This document shows, piece by piece, positions 1 to 7,433 of a DNA stretch of 64,000 bases. Position 1 is the first letter of the stretch. Every line of letters begins with the position of its first letter. The stretch covers positions 434,001 to 498,000 of the forward strand of contig NZ_JAHUWJ010000003.1 in assembly GCF_019219075.1 (NCBI RefSeq), read 5' to 3'. A program made the translations under genes and the position numbers. The notes below the pieces were generated by a model that saw nothing but the letters and a program-made list of their open reading frames with translations, ran no database searches and was not told where the DNA came from. The stretch is from Chitinophaga sp. sic0106 (GTDB lineage: Bacteria > Bacteroidota > Bacteroidia > Chitinophagales > Chitinophagaceae).

Positions 1-80
1 AGTGGGTGCAAACAGGTGATACATCCGTTAAGCGCAATGAACGCCAGCAGTACCACCAGGAATATTTTTTTATCTTTCAT
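1..80 (-). CDS. Lipoprotein N-terminus, gene cut by window edge
   Basis: Reading leftwards from an ATG at 78-80, the first 26 codons give a Lys-rich start, a hydrophobic core (IFLVVLLAFIA) and then LNGC, a good lipobox with the acylated Cys at about residue 18. This is what a Bacteroidota lipoprotein signal peptide looks like. Everything after about residue 26 lies outside the window, so no function can be given. An AT-rich region at about 164-171 on this strand could supply its promoter, divergent from the hydrolase gene at 244. Confidence 0.5.
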   Translation of the reverse strand, partial: MKDKKIFLVVLLAFIALNGCITCLHP

Positions 81-194
81 GGTATTGAGTTTTTTGTAAA
101 GGAAATACGAAATCAGGGGGTAGGAAAATAATTACGATGAACATGGCAAAACGGGGGTTAAACAAAATATACCACGCCATGCAGGATTTATACA

Positions 195-224
195 TTGGGG
201 TTGCCGCAAGTTGACTTATCTTTA
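195..224 (+). promoter_or_regulatory. Promoter of the MBL-fold hydrolase gene
   Basis: TTG at 195-197 is followed by 19 bases and TATCTTTA at 217-224, one base from the Bacteroidota -7 consensus TAnnTTTG. The start codon at 244 lies about 20 bases downstream, so the 5' leader would be very short. Confidence 0.5.
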
Positions 225-243
225 AATACCTGATCCCAAATGC

Positions 244-1020
244 ATGATTACCATCACCCACATCGATACAGCCTGTGTGCTCATCGATATTGCCGGTTAT
301 AAAATACTGACTGATCCAACCCTGGATGCCCCGGGCAAGCTGTATTATCATGGTTCCGGAGGTTTTTCCAGGAAGACGTCAGTGCCGGCGGCAGCAATAT
401 CTGCTGCAGATATCGATCTGGTATTGCTGAGTCACCACCAGCACAAGGATAATTTTGACCGGGAGGGCAGGAAACTCACTGAGCAGGTGCCATTGGTGCT
501 ATCTACCCGCGCTGCGGCTAAAATATTACCCAATGCACGCGGGTTGAAGGCCTGGGAGAGCTTCACTATTGCCGATCAGCGCCTTCCGGACTTAAAAATC
601 ACGGCTACTCCCGCACAACATCACCCATGGTGGGTACCTGAGTTTTTTGCAGGAGAAGTAATTGGCTTTGTGATTGAATGCAGGCAGTTACCAGATGGCG
701 CGTTGTATATTTCCGGCGATACGGTGTACTTTAAAGGTCTGGGTGAGATTGGCCGGCGTTTCCATATTGATATCGGGATTTTTCACGTGGGCGCGGTGCA
801 ATTCAGGTACCTCACCGGCTGGGGGAAATATACCTTCAACAGCAGGGAGCTATTAAAAACCATCCACGAGCTAAAGCCTGCACATGTGATACCTGTTCAC
901 TTTAAAGGCTGGACGCATTTCAAGGAAAAGGAGCCTGTTCTGAGAAATGCCTTACAGCAGGACAAAGCAGTGTGGGAGAAAACGATCATTCCCGAACCAG
1001 GTGTACCTATTGTGCTGTAA
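244..1020 (+). CDS. Metallo-beta-lactamase-fold metal-dependent hydrolase (UlaG-like)
   Basis: A 258-residue cytoplasmic protein of the metallo-beta-lactamase superfamily. The metal-binding signature is visible as SHHQHKDN (H65, H67, D69), followed by a His in TPAQHHPWW near residue 125, the Asp of ISGDTVYF near 160 and a C-terminal PVHFKGW His. This set and the short length match UlaG/L-ascorbate-6-phosphate lactonase-like or N-acyl-phosphatidylethanolamine phospholipase D-like members, which use one or two metal ions to hydrolyse a substrate that the fold alone does not reveal. The ATG at 244 sits just below a good promoter. The gene appears to be transcribed alone. General class is sure; substrate is unknown. 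Confidence 0.85.
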   Translation: MITITHIDTACVLIDIAGYKILTDPTLDAPGKLYYHGSGGFSRKTSVPAAAISAADIDLVLLSHHQHKDNFDREGRKLTEQVPLVLSTRAAAKILPNARGLKAWESFTIADQRLPDLKITATPAQHHPWWVPEFFAGEVIGFVIECRQLPDGALYISGDTVYFKGLGEIGRRFHIDIGIFHVGAVQFRYLTGWGKYTFNSRELLKTIHELKPAHVIPVHFKGWTHFKEKEPVLRNALQQDKAVWEKTIIPEPGVPIVL

Positions 1021-1055
1021 GCTACTCGTTAAATATCGCTAATCTACGATACTGT

Positions 1056-1145
1056 TTAGCCAAATATGGCTAACGCTTAAGCCTATACTATATTCAAATA
1101 ACTGCGAATCAACAGGTTAAAAGTAAGGCATACTTATAGTATAAG
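1056..1145. promoter_or_regulatory. Two short palindromes upstream of the AraC gene
   Basis: The 150-base gap between the hydrolase and the AraC gene holds two perfect inverted repeats. At 1056-1073, TTAGCCA and TGGCTAA flank AATA. At 1133-1145, CTTATA and TATAAG flank a single G. No good TAnnTTTG box is seen, so the second palindrome could be an operator for the regulator at 1171. Function is inferred from position only. Confidence 0.3.
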
Positions 1146-1170
1146 CATCATTGCATTATGAGATTGAAAT

Positions 1171-2007
1171 ATGATGAGTATCACTGTAGCCGGTTCACAT
1201 AACCCAGTAACTATTGTTTCCCTTCAACATACCATCGATACGGAATACCGGTTGTCGTGCATGGAGATCATCTGGGTGCAGGAAGGAGTATACACCCTAT
1301 TCATAAATGGGCATGAGGTAATATTGTCTCCCGGCATGGTATGCCTTTTAATTCCAGGTCAGTTTAAATCGGGTATGATTCAGGGAGATGTTAAAGGCTA
1401 CCGGATCAGCATTGCTGAGGCTTATTTCCAGATGACTATTACGGGAACGGATACACGTTACCAATATAACTTCATAGACCGGCCCTGTTGCCATCTCCTT
1501 GACCAGGACGCCGCTGCCGCGCTGGAACCGATTTTGGGCCTGGTGCGCGAGGAATGCGCCAGAAATATATCTCTCCCTAAAAATATAATTTTGGGCTGGA
1601 TAAAAATATTGCTGGCCTACTGCAACTGGGGCGAACGTGTGGTACCGGAAAAGGCTACACGCCGCGACCAGGAGATAGCCCGCGAATTTTTCAGGTTATT
1701 GGCTGAGCACTATATCACAGAACGGAAGGTATCCTGGTATGCAGGACTGCTGGCCATCTCCCCTACTTACCTCAATCATGTGATCAAAAAATCTTCCGGC
1801 TTTCCGGCCAGCTATCATATCCAGCAGTGCATTATACTGGAAGCCAAAAGGTTGGTGGTGCATGAAAAGAAAAGTATGAAAGAGATTTCCTATGCCCTGG
1901 GATTTGATGACCTGGCGCATTTTAGTAAATTCTTCAAAAACAATGCAGGCGTGAATTTCACGAATTTCCGGCTGTTACATATCTGCGACACCGCCGGCCT
2001 CCTTTGA
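1171..2007 (+). CDS. AraC family transcriptional regulator
   Basis: A 278-residue protein. Residues about 1-160 form a cupin-like sensor region without a recognisable ligand signature. Residues about 175-275 form the double helix-turn-helix DNA-binding domain, with the first recognition helix around SPTYLNHVIKKSSG and the second in the typical AraC tail ISYALGFDDLAHFSKFFK. Two Met codons open the frame (1171 and 1174); either could be used. The stop overlaps the -33 box of the next gene's promoter, so the kinase gene is probably transcribed separately even though it lies on the same strand only 51 bases away. The target genes are unknown. Confidence 0.9.
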   Translation: MMSITVAGSHNPVTIVSLQHTIDTEYRLSCMEIIWVQEGVYTLFINGHEVILSPGMVCLLIPGQFKSGMIQGDVKGYRISIAEAYFQMTITGTDTRYQYNFIDRPCCHLLDQDAAAALEPILGLVREECARNISLPKNIILGWIKILLAYCNWGERVVPEKATRRDQEIAREFFRLLAEHYITERKVSWYAGLLAISPTYLNHVIKKSSGFPASYHIQQCIILEAKRLVVHEKKSMKEISYALGFDDLAHFSKFFKNNAGVNFTNFRLLHICDTAGLL

Positions 2008-2033
2008 TGAACCGTATACAATACGTACTTTAG
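2003..2033 (+). promoter_or_regulatory. Promoter of the kinase/response-regulator pair
   Basis: TTTG at 2003-2006, overlapping the stop of the AraC gene, is followed by 19 bases and TACTTTAG at 2026-2033 (7 of 8 conserved positions of TAnnTTTG kept or nearly so). The ATG of the kinase is at 2059. Confidence 0.55.
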
Positions 2034-2058
2034 CAGTCTGAACAAATCTGCTACCGGC

Positions 2059-4497
2059 ATGCCCCGATTCATAATATTGCTGATACTACTTTGTATAGCT
2101 GCAACGTCCCGCGCCCAACAATTACAAAATCCAATCCCAGCCTCTTACACAGAGGATATGAAGCGGATATTGGTAATTGCGACGGCCAACCATTTATTTG
2201 GCGTTTCCCAGGGCAAAATGGACAGGGATAGCGCCATTATTTATGCGGCTGATATATTTGGGCTGAGTCGCCTGCTCGCCTATAACGAAGGATTTAGCAG
2301 CGGCAAAAACTATCCGGGACAGGCATTGATCGACGCCGGCAAAATCAACGAAGCTGCCGCCTGGGTAACGGACCTCCGGGGCGATCCACAAATGCAGCTC
2401 CTGGCGGAACTGGCGACCTACTATTTGCACAAACCCGGCACGGAACCTTCCGACATCAACAACGCCGGCATCTACCTGAAAAAACTAACAGAAGTGGTGG
2501 CCCTTAGCCAGGATAAACACTGGCAGGTGTCCAGCCTATGGCTATTGGCTGAGTGGAGTAGTGCGGGTGGTGATATGGAGAGAAGTAATGACTACTATTC
2601 ACAAGCCATCGCGTTGCTGCGGAAGTCGCCCAATAAAAAAATGCTGATAAACGGACTTTTACTGCATGCCCAAAATCTGCCCCTGAGTGATCCGAAGCGT
2701 GCGGCAGAACTGGAAGAAGGCATTCATATCGCAAAGGCAGAAAAGCTACCACAAATGCAGTACCGCGTAAGTATTGTACAGCTGCTGGACCTGATGCGCC
2801 TTCATCCTGCGAAATTTGAAGCTGCCCTGCTGGCGGTACTGGAGCTTGAGAAACAAATTGGGTTTGAGCATCATCAATATGTCTATTCCTCCCTTTCCTA
2901 TTGGAAGGTTATCCAGGGCGACCTGGTCAAAAGCAGGGAATATGCCGTTGCCTCCCTGGCCAGCGCTGCACAAACCAGGGATACTGCACTGTCGGTGCTC
3001 TACAATACCCGAATGGGCGATCTTACCATCAACAGCAGCAATCCGGAAGAGGCTATTTACTGGAACGACCGTGCACAACGTATCCCTAAAACCAAGGAAA
3101 CGCAGATAATATGGTACAAAAGCCTGATACAGCGTATCAGAATTTATGCTGCCAATAATGATTATGCCAAAGCCTTGAGCACTGCTAAAGCGGTTGCACA
3201 TGATTTCCCGCCGGATAACGACTTTGACCAAATGCAACTGCTGTACCACATGGCTTATATGCATGATAAGGTAGGGGAAAGTGATCAGGCATTAAAGTAT
3301 TACCTGGAATTCCTGGAGATTTCGGAGCGATACCCTCCACAGTTTATGTACACTGAATTACTGAATGCTTACTGCCAGCTGGCGGCTTTTTATGTGCGCC
3401 AGCATGAAGGGGTACTCGCCAGAAAATATGCTACCAGAGTGATAAACGATCCAATCGGAAAGGTAGCACCACCTTACCTCGCTTCGGCAAGTCATACCTT
3501 ATTCAAACTGGATTCTATGGCAGGCAATTATGTTTCCGCCATTCAGCATTATCAGGATTATCACCGTTATTCCGATTCTACATTCAGCATCACACAACGG
3601 CAGAAATTTGATGAACTGACAGTACAATATGAAACCCAGCAAAAAGATCAAAAGCTTCAGCTGCTGGAACGGAATGGTGAACTGCAGGAAGCAAGGCTGA
3701 ATCGCAGCTCGCTGATAGGAAACATTACGATGGCAGGTATTGCCGTGCTGCTGATAGTAGTGGGATTACTGTATAATCAATATCGCCTGAAACAAAAAGT
3801 GAATGCTGAAACAGAGGCCAGGAACAAAATACTGCAGCAGCTGGTGGAAGAAAAGGAGTGGCTGATCCGGGAGGTACACCACCGGGTGAAAAACAACCTG
3901 CAAACCATTGTGAGCCTGCTGGAATCGCAGTCCACCTACCTGCAGAACGAGGCGCTGCAAGCCATCCAGGAAAGCCAGAACAGGATCCATGCGATGTCGC
4001 TCATCCACCAGAAATTATATCATGATGAAAATATATCTGCGGTGAGCATGGCCACCTATTTACCGGAATTAGTAGAATATCTGTCCGAAAGTTACAACAT
4101 AAATAGCCGCATACTTTTTTACACTAAAGTAGAAGATGTAGAACTGGATGTTTCGCAGGCGATCCCTTTAGGATTGGTGGTGAATGAGGCGATTACCAAC
4201 GCCATCAAATATGCGTTCCCTCATCCGGAGCCGGGCAACAGCATCACCGTCAACTTTTCCATGGCGGCGGGCAGGCTGGCCACGCTTACCATTGCTGACA
4301 ATGGTGTAGGGATCGACAAAGCCTTGCTACACACCAAAGCTAAAGGACTGGGATTACGACTTATTCGCGGACTGGCAAAAGATATAGATGCACAACTGGA
4401 GATGCGCGCAGACCATGGCACTATGGTAATGCTGACCTTTACCGTTAGCCATACGCTGAAAGCCGATACTGTACAATCTTCCACCCAACTAGTATAA
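2059..4497 (+). CDS. Sensor histidine kinase with TPR sensor region and HisKA_2 domain
   Basis: An 812-residue membrane-bound sensor kinase. A signal peptide (FIILLILLCIAATSRA) opens the protein. A long periplasmic helical region of about 520 residues with TPR-like repeats follows, then a single membrane span near residue 560 (IAVLLIVVGLLY) and a coiled-coil linker. The phosphoacceptor region is REVHHRVKNNLQT near residue 613, the H-box of the HisKA_2 family, followed by a HATPase domain with the N-box NEAITNAIKYAF and the G-box DNGVGID. The response regulator gene begins 9 bases after its stop, so the two are almost certainly a cognate pair. TPRs on the outside suggest sensing a protein or envelope partner (inference). 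Confidence 0.9.
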   Translation: MPRFIILLILLCIAATSRAQQLQNPIPASYTEDMKRILVIATANHLFGVSQGKMDRDSAIIYAADIFGLSRLLAYNEGFSSGKNYPGQALIDAGKINEAAAWVTDLRGDPQMQLLAELATYYLHKPGTEPSDINNAGIYLKKLTEVVALSQDKHWQVSSLWLLAEWSSAGGDMERSNDYYSQAIALLRKSPNKKMLINGLLLHAQNLPLSDPKRAAELEEGIHIAKAEKLPQMQYRVSIVQLLDLMRLHPAKFEAALLAVLELEKQIGFEHHQYVYSSLSYWKVIQGDLVKSREYAVASLASAAQTRDTALSVLYNTRMGDLTINSSNPEEAIYWNDRAQRIPKTKETQIIWYKSLIQRIRIYAANNDYAKALSTAKAVAHDFPPDNDFDQMQLLYHMAYMHDKVGESDQALKYYLEFLEISERYPPQFMYTELLNAYCQLAAFYVRQHEGVLARKYATRVINDPIGKVAPPYLASASHTLFKLDSMAGNYVSAIQHYQDYHRYSDSTFSITQRQKFDELTVQYETQQKDQKLQLLERNGELQEARLNRSSLIGNITMAGIAVLLIVVGLLYNQYRLKQKVNAETEARNKILQQLVEEKEWLIREVHHRVKNNLQTIVSLLESQSTYLQNEALQAIQESQNRIHAMSLIHQKLYHDENISAVSMATYLPELVEYLSESYNINSRILFYTKVEDVELDVSQAIPLGLVVNEAITNAIKYAFPHPEPGNSITVNFSMAAGRLATLTIADNGVGIDKALLHTKAKGLGLRLIRGLAKDIDAQLEMRADHGTMVMLTFTVSHTLKADTVQSSTQLV

Positions 4498-4506
4498 TTT
4501 ATCCTG

Positions 4507-5880
4507 ATGAGCAAAAAAGTTTTAATTGTTGAAGATGTTTTTATTGAAGCCAATAACCTGGAAATGATCCTGGAAAAAGCCGGCTACTATGTGACCGGCA
4601 TTGCCCGGTCCGTTGCCAGTGCCAGGAAAGAGATAGAACGGGAAAGCCCTGATTTTGTACTGATAGACATTTTTCTCCAGGGGCCGCAAACGGGGATAGA
4701 CCTGGCCTGGGAGCTGAAGAAGCAGGAGATTCCGTTTCTGTATTTGTCGGCCAACTCCAACCGCGACACACTGGAGCAGGCAAAGCAAACGGGCCCCTAC
4801 GGCTTTCTGGTAAAACCTTACCGGGAAAGAGATGTGCTGGTAATGCTGGAGATAGCGGTGTATCAGCATAACAATGGCCGGGAGGCGTTATTAAAAAATC
4901 CTGTCAGGAAAAAGACAGCTTCCAACGGCAACTTCCATGGTATTTATGGTAACAGCCAGGCCCTGAACCAGGTGGTGGAGCAACTGGAGGTGGTGGGTCC
5001 TACGGACACCAGTGTATTACTGCTGGGGGAAAGCGGCACCGGCAAAGAGCGGATGGCGGAAGTAATTCATCAGTTATCGAACCGAAGCAAGGGACCGCTT
5101 GTTAAGGTAGATTGTGCTTCCCTACCCCCAACGCTTATTGAATCTGTACTGTTTGGGCATGAGCGGGGCGCCTTTACGGGTGCTTCGGAGCGTCGTATTG
5201 GTAAGTTTGAGCAGGCCATTGGCGGCACCTTATTTCTGGATGAAATTGGGGAGATGCCGTTGGACATGCAGGCGAAATTGCTGCGGGCATTGCAGGAGCG
5301 GGAGATAGAACGGTTAGGCAGTGGTAATGTGATCAAAGTGGATGTGCGGGTGATTGCCGCTACCAACCGGAACCTGGAGCAGGAAGTAAGCGAAAAGCGC
5401 TTCCGGATGGATCTCTACTATCGCCTGAATGTATTTCCGGTGTTGATACCGCCCTTGCGGGAGCGCGGCGGAGATATTGCGCTACTGGCCAATCACTTTG
5501 TAGCCATGTATTGCACAAAATTTGGCAAGCCAGTGAAAAAGATTGGCCCTGCAGCCATGCAAACATTGCTGGCCTATTCCTGGCCGGGCAACATTCGGGA
5601 GTTGGATCATGTGACAGAGCGCACGGTTATTTTAACCAGGGAAGATGAGATCACGCAGTTTGCGCTTACGCCACAGCCGGTGGCAGCGGCGGTTCACAAC
5701 GCCCATACTATCAAAACGATGGCAGAGAATGAAAAGGAACATATCATAACGGTGTTAAAGAGTGTGAATGGAAAGGTATCTGGCCCCGGCGGTGCCGCGG
5801 AGCTATTGGGCCTGCCTCCTTCTACCCTCAACGCCCGCATGAAAAAGCTTGGCATAAATACCGGTAAGTCTTTCCACTGA
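4507..5880 (+). CDS. Sigma-54-dependent response regulator, NtrC type
   Basis: A 457-residue regulator with three domains. The receiver (about 1-120) keeps the acidic pair E9-D10, the phosphorylated D54 (LIDIF) and the Lys of VKPY. The AAA+ sigma-54 activation domain (about 145-380) has Walker A GESGTGKE, the sigma-54 contact loop GAFTGA, Walker B LFLDEIGEMP and the arginine-finger region. The C-terminus (about 410-457) is a Fis-type helix-turn-helix (AAELLGLPPSTLNARMKKLG). It acts by hydrolysing ATP to open promoters held by RpoN. Its gene follows the HisKA_2 kinase by 9 bases and should receive its phosphate. No -24/-12 promoter was recognised nearby, so its targets are probably elsewhere. 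Confidence 0.95.
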   Translation: MSKKVLIVEDVFIEANNLEMILEKAGYYVTGIARSVASARKEIERESPDFVLIDIFLQGPQTGIDLAWELKKQEIPFLYLSANSNRDTLEQAKQTGPYGFLVKPYRERDVLVMLEIAVYQHNNGREALLKNPVRKKTASNGNFHGIYGNSQALNQVVEQLEVVGPTDTSVLLLGESGTGKERMAEVIHQLSNRSKGPLVKVDCASLPPTLIESVLFGHERGAFTGASERRIGKFEQAIGGTLFLDEIGEMPLDMQAKLLRALQEREIERLGSGNVIKVDVRVIAATNRNLEQEVSEKRFRMDLYYRLNVFPVLIPPLRERGGDIALLANHFVAMYCTKFGKPVKKIGPAAMQTLLAYSWPGNIRELDHVTERTVILTREDEITQFALTPQPVAAAVHNAHTIKTMAENEKEHIITVLKSVNGKVSGPGGAAELLGLPPSTLNARMKKLGINTGKSFH

Positions 5881-5909
5881 TTTGTACAAGTAAAAGGTAA
5901 ATTCGTCAA

Positions 5910-5940
5910 TTGAATTCCTGACGGGGACCGGGTAATTTTG
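5910..5940 (+). promoter_or_regulatory. Promoter of the alpha/beta hydrolase gene
   Basis: TTG at 5910-5912, 20 bases, then TAATTTTG at 5933-5940: a perfect TAnnTTTG box. It decides the start of the next gene, because a TTG start at 5938 would lie inside the -7 box, leaving the ATG at 5968. Confidence 0.65.
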
Positions 5941-5967
5941 AATATACCGTTTTTCAAAACTATTACC

Positions 5968-6732
5968 ATGATCAACTCCTCCACTATTGTCTTTATTACT
6001 GGCGCATATGTATCGCATGCCTGCTGGGACCAATGGCAGACCTACTTTCAGCATAAAGGCTACAACACCATGGCGCCGCCATGGCCCGGCAAAGATGCGG
6101 ACACCAAAACCCTCCGCGGCAGGTACCCCGACAAGCAACTGGCAGCCGTTTCGATGGATGACGTGATCAACCAGTATATCGGCATTATTAATAAATTACC
6201 GGAGAAACCGATTGTGATCGGCCATTCGTTTGGCGGGCTGTTTGCCCAGGTGTTGCTGAACCGCGGTCATGCTGCGGCAGGCGTAGCCATTCATGCAGTA
6301 ATGCCGCAAGGCATTATCCCGTATGAATTCAACTTTCTCAAATCGAACCTGCCTTTACTGGCTTCGTTGAACAGCACCTATCTGATGCCGTTTAGTCGCT
6401 GGCAGTTTGCCTTTACCAATGGCATGCCGCTGGAAGTACAGCAACAAACCTATGAGCAGCTGGTCATTCCGGAGTCACGCAAGGCGGCCCTCGGTGGCCT
6501 TACCAAAGCGGCTTACGTAGATTTTGCAAAGCCACATCCTCCCCTGTTAATGATGGCAGGCACAGAGGACCAGTGTATACCTGCACATTTGTGTAAGCGC
6601 GTATACAGCAGCTACAAGGACCGCAATTCAGTAACGGATTTTGTGGTGAAAGAACGGAACCATTTTGTGCTGGGGCAGCCGGGATGGGAACAGGATGCCG
6701 AGGAAGTGGCAGGGTGGTTGAAGAGGAATTAA
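5968..6732 (+). CDS. Alpha/beta hydrolase
   Basis: A 254-residue soluble alpha/beta-hydrolase-fold enzyme. The nucleophile elbow is GHSFGG near residue 90, the acid is expected in AGTEDQCIP near residue 195, and the catalytic His is in ERNHFVLGQPGW near residue 232. This triad fits an esterase, lipase or non-haem peroxidase-like member; the substrate cannot be told. The start is taken as ATG 5968 because an in-frame TTG 30 bases upstream falls within the promoter box. A strong rho-independent terminator follows 8 bases after the stop, so it is a single-gene unit despite following the response regulator. Confidence 0.88.
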   Translation: MINSSTIVFITGAYVSHACWDQWQTYFQHKGYNTMAPPWPGKDADTKTLRGRYPDKQLAAVSMDDVINQYIGIINKLPEKPIVIGHSFGGLFAQVLLNRGHAAAGVAIHAVMPQGIIPYEFNFLKSNLPLLASLNSTYLMPFSRWQFAFTNGMPLEVQQQTYEQLVIPESRKAALGGLTKAAYVDFAKPHPPLLMMAGTEDQCIPAHLCKRVYSSYKDRNSVTDFVVKERNHFVLGQPGWEQDAEEVAGWLKRN

Positions 6733-6740
6733 GATATTTT

Positions 6741-6770
6741 AAAGGCCGGCTTTGTGAAGCCGGCCTTTTT
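6741..6770 (+). terminator. Rho-independent terminator
   Basis: A 12-bp perfect stem (AAAGGCCGGCTT with loop TGTG) ends in a run of five T. It closes the alpha/beta hydrolase gene. A GTG inside its loop region could be read as a start for the next gene but is implausible. Confidence 0.85.
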
Positions 6771-6783
6771 GTATCTTCAAGGT

Positions 6784-7371
6784 ATGCTAACACTGCCTGA
6801 TATTGTTCAACCTTATTGGGGTAAGATTGTTGATAGTCGTGGTAACGGGTTTACCTCTTCTGTGCAATTTAGTCATCCCTTCTTTGGAACGCGTAAGTTC
6901 TCTGTGTACCTGGGAGATAGTGATATCAGTCATACACCGGTATACATCGCCGCACATCCGGGCTCATATTACAAGCCGCTGGAGCCAATTCTGGGTCCTG
7001 ACTACTGTTTACTGGATGAATTCGCAGCTACCTACCAGGATTTTGTTTTGCACCGGGAGCAACGGTTGTTGGATTACCAGGAGGAGATGTATAGTTTTTT
7101 CCTTTCAACGATTAAGCCTAGGCTGCCGGAGATGTATGAGACTTACCCAACAATTACTTCACTGTATGAGCATAATCTGTATGTGCGAAACGTAGCGAAT
7201 CTGCGGGTAAAGGAAGGTGATGTGGTGGAGATGTTGGTGTATTATGATTTTTATCCCGGGCCGGTATTTGGTACGGAGTGGGTGAAGGGGGAGATGAGGG
7301 GGTTGAGGGAGCGGCATGGGGGGAGAGATAGTGATAGCACTAGTTTCGGTTTGGTCCCTTATAATCATTAA
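6784..7371 (+). CDS. Hypothetical protein, unrecognised family
   Basis: A 195-residue protein with no signal peptide, membrane span or motif I recognise. It is rich in aromatic residues (many Tyr and Phe), has an acidic middle (YQEEMYSFFLSTIKPRLPEMYETYPTI reads as amphipathic helices) and a Gly/Arg/Asp-rich, probably flexible C-terminus. The ATG at 6784 is chosen; an in-frame GTG at 6754 lies in the terminator of the previous gene. It sits at the left edge of the accessory block and faces the nuclease-helicase gene convergently. An immunity-protein-like or structural role is conceivable, but nothing in the sequence shows it. The last 90 bases of the coding strand are very G-rich. Confidence 0.65.
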   Translation: MLTLPDIVQPYWGKIVDSRGNGFTSSVQFSHPFFGTRKFSVYLGDSDISHTPVYIAAHPGSYYKPLEPILGPDYCLLDEFAATYQDFVLHREQRLLDYQEEMYSFFLSTIKPRLPEMYETYPTITSLYEHNLYVRNVANLRVKEGDVVEMLVYYDFYPGPVFGTEWVKGEMRGLRERHGGRDSDSTSFGLVPYNH

Positions 7372-7379
7372 TATATGAA

Positions 7380-7404
7380 AATAGCTGGCATAAAACCAGC
7401 TATT
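7380..7404. terminator. Hairpin between convergent genes
   Basis: AATAGCTGG and CCAGCTATT form a 9-bp perfect stem with a 7-base A-rich loop in the 62-base gap between two convergent genes. No long T run is present on either side, so terminator function is likely but not certain. Confidence 0.45.
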
Positions 7405-7433
7405 CCAAGTTCATTAAAATGTATCTGTGCAGC

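Noticed and set aside
6754..6783. GTG start for the orphan gene at 6754
   Set aside because: This codon lies inside the terminator hairpin of the previous gene; ATG 6784 is better.
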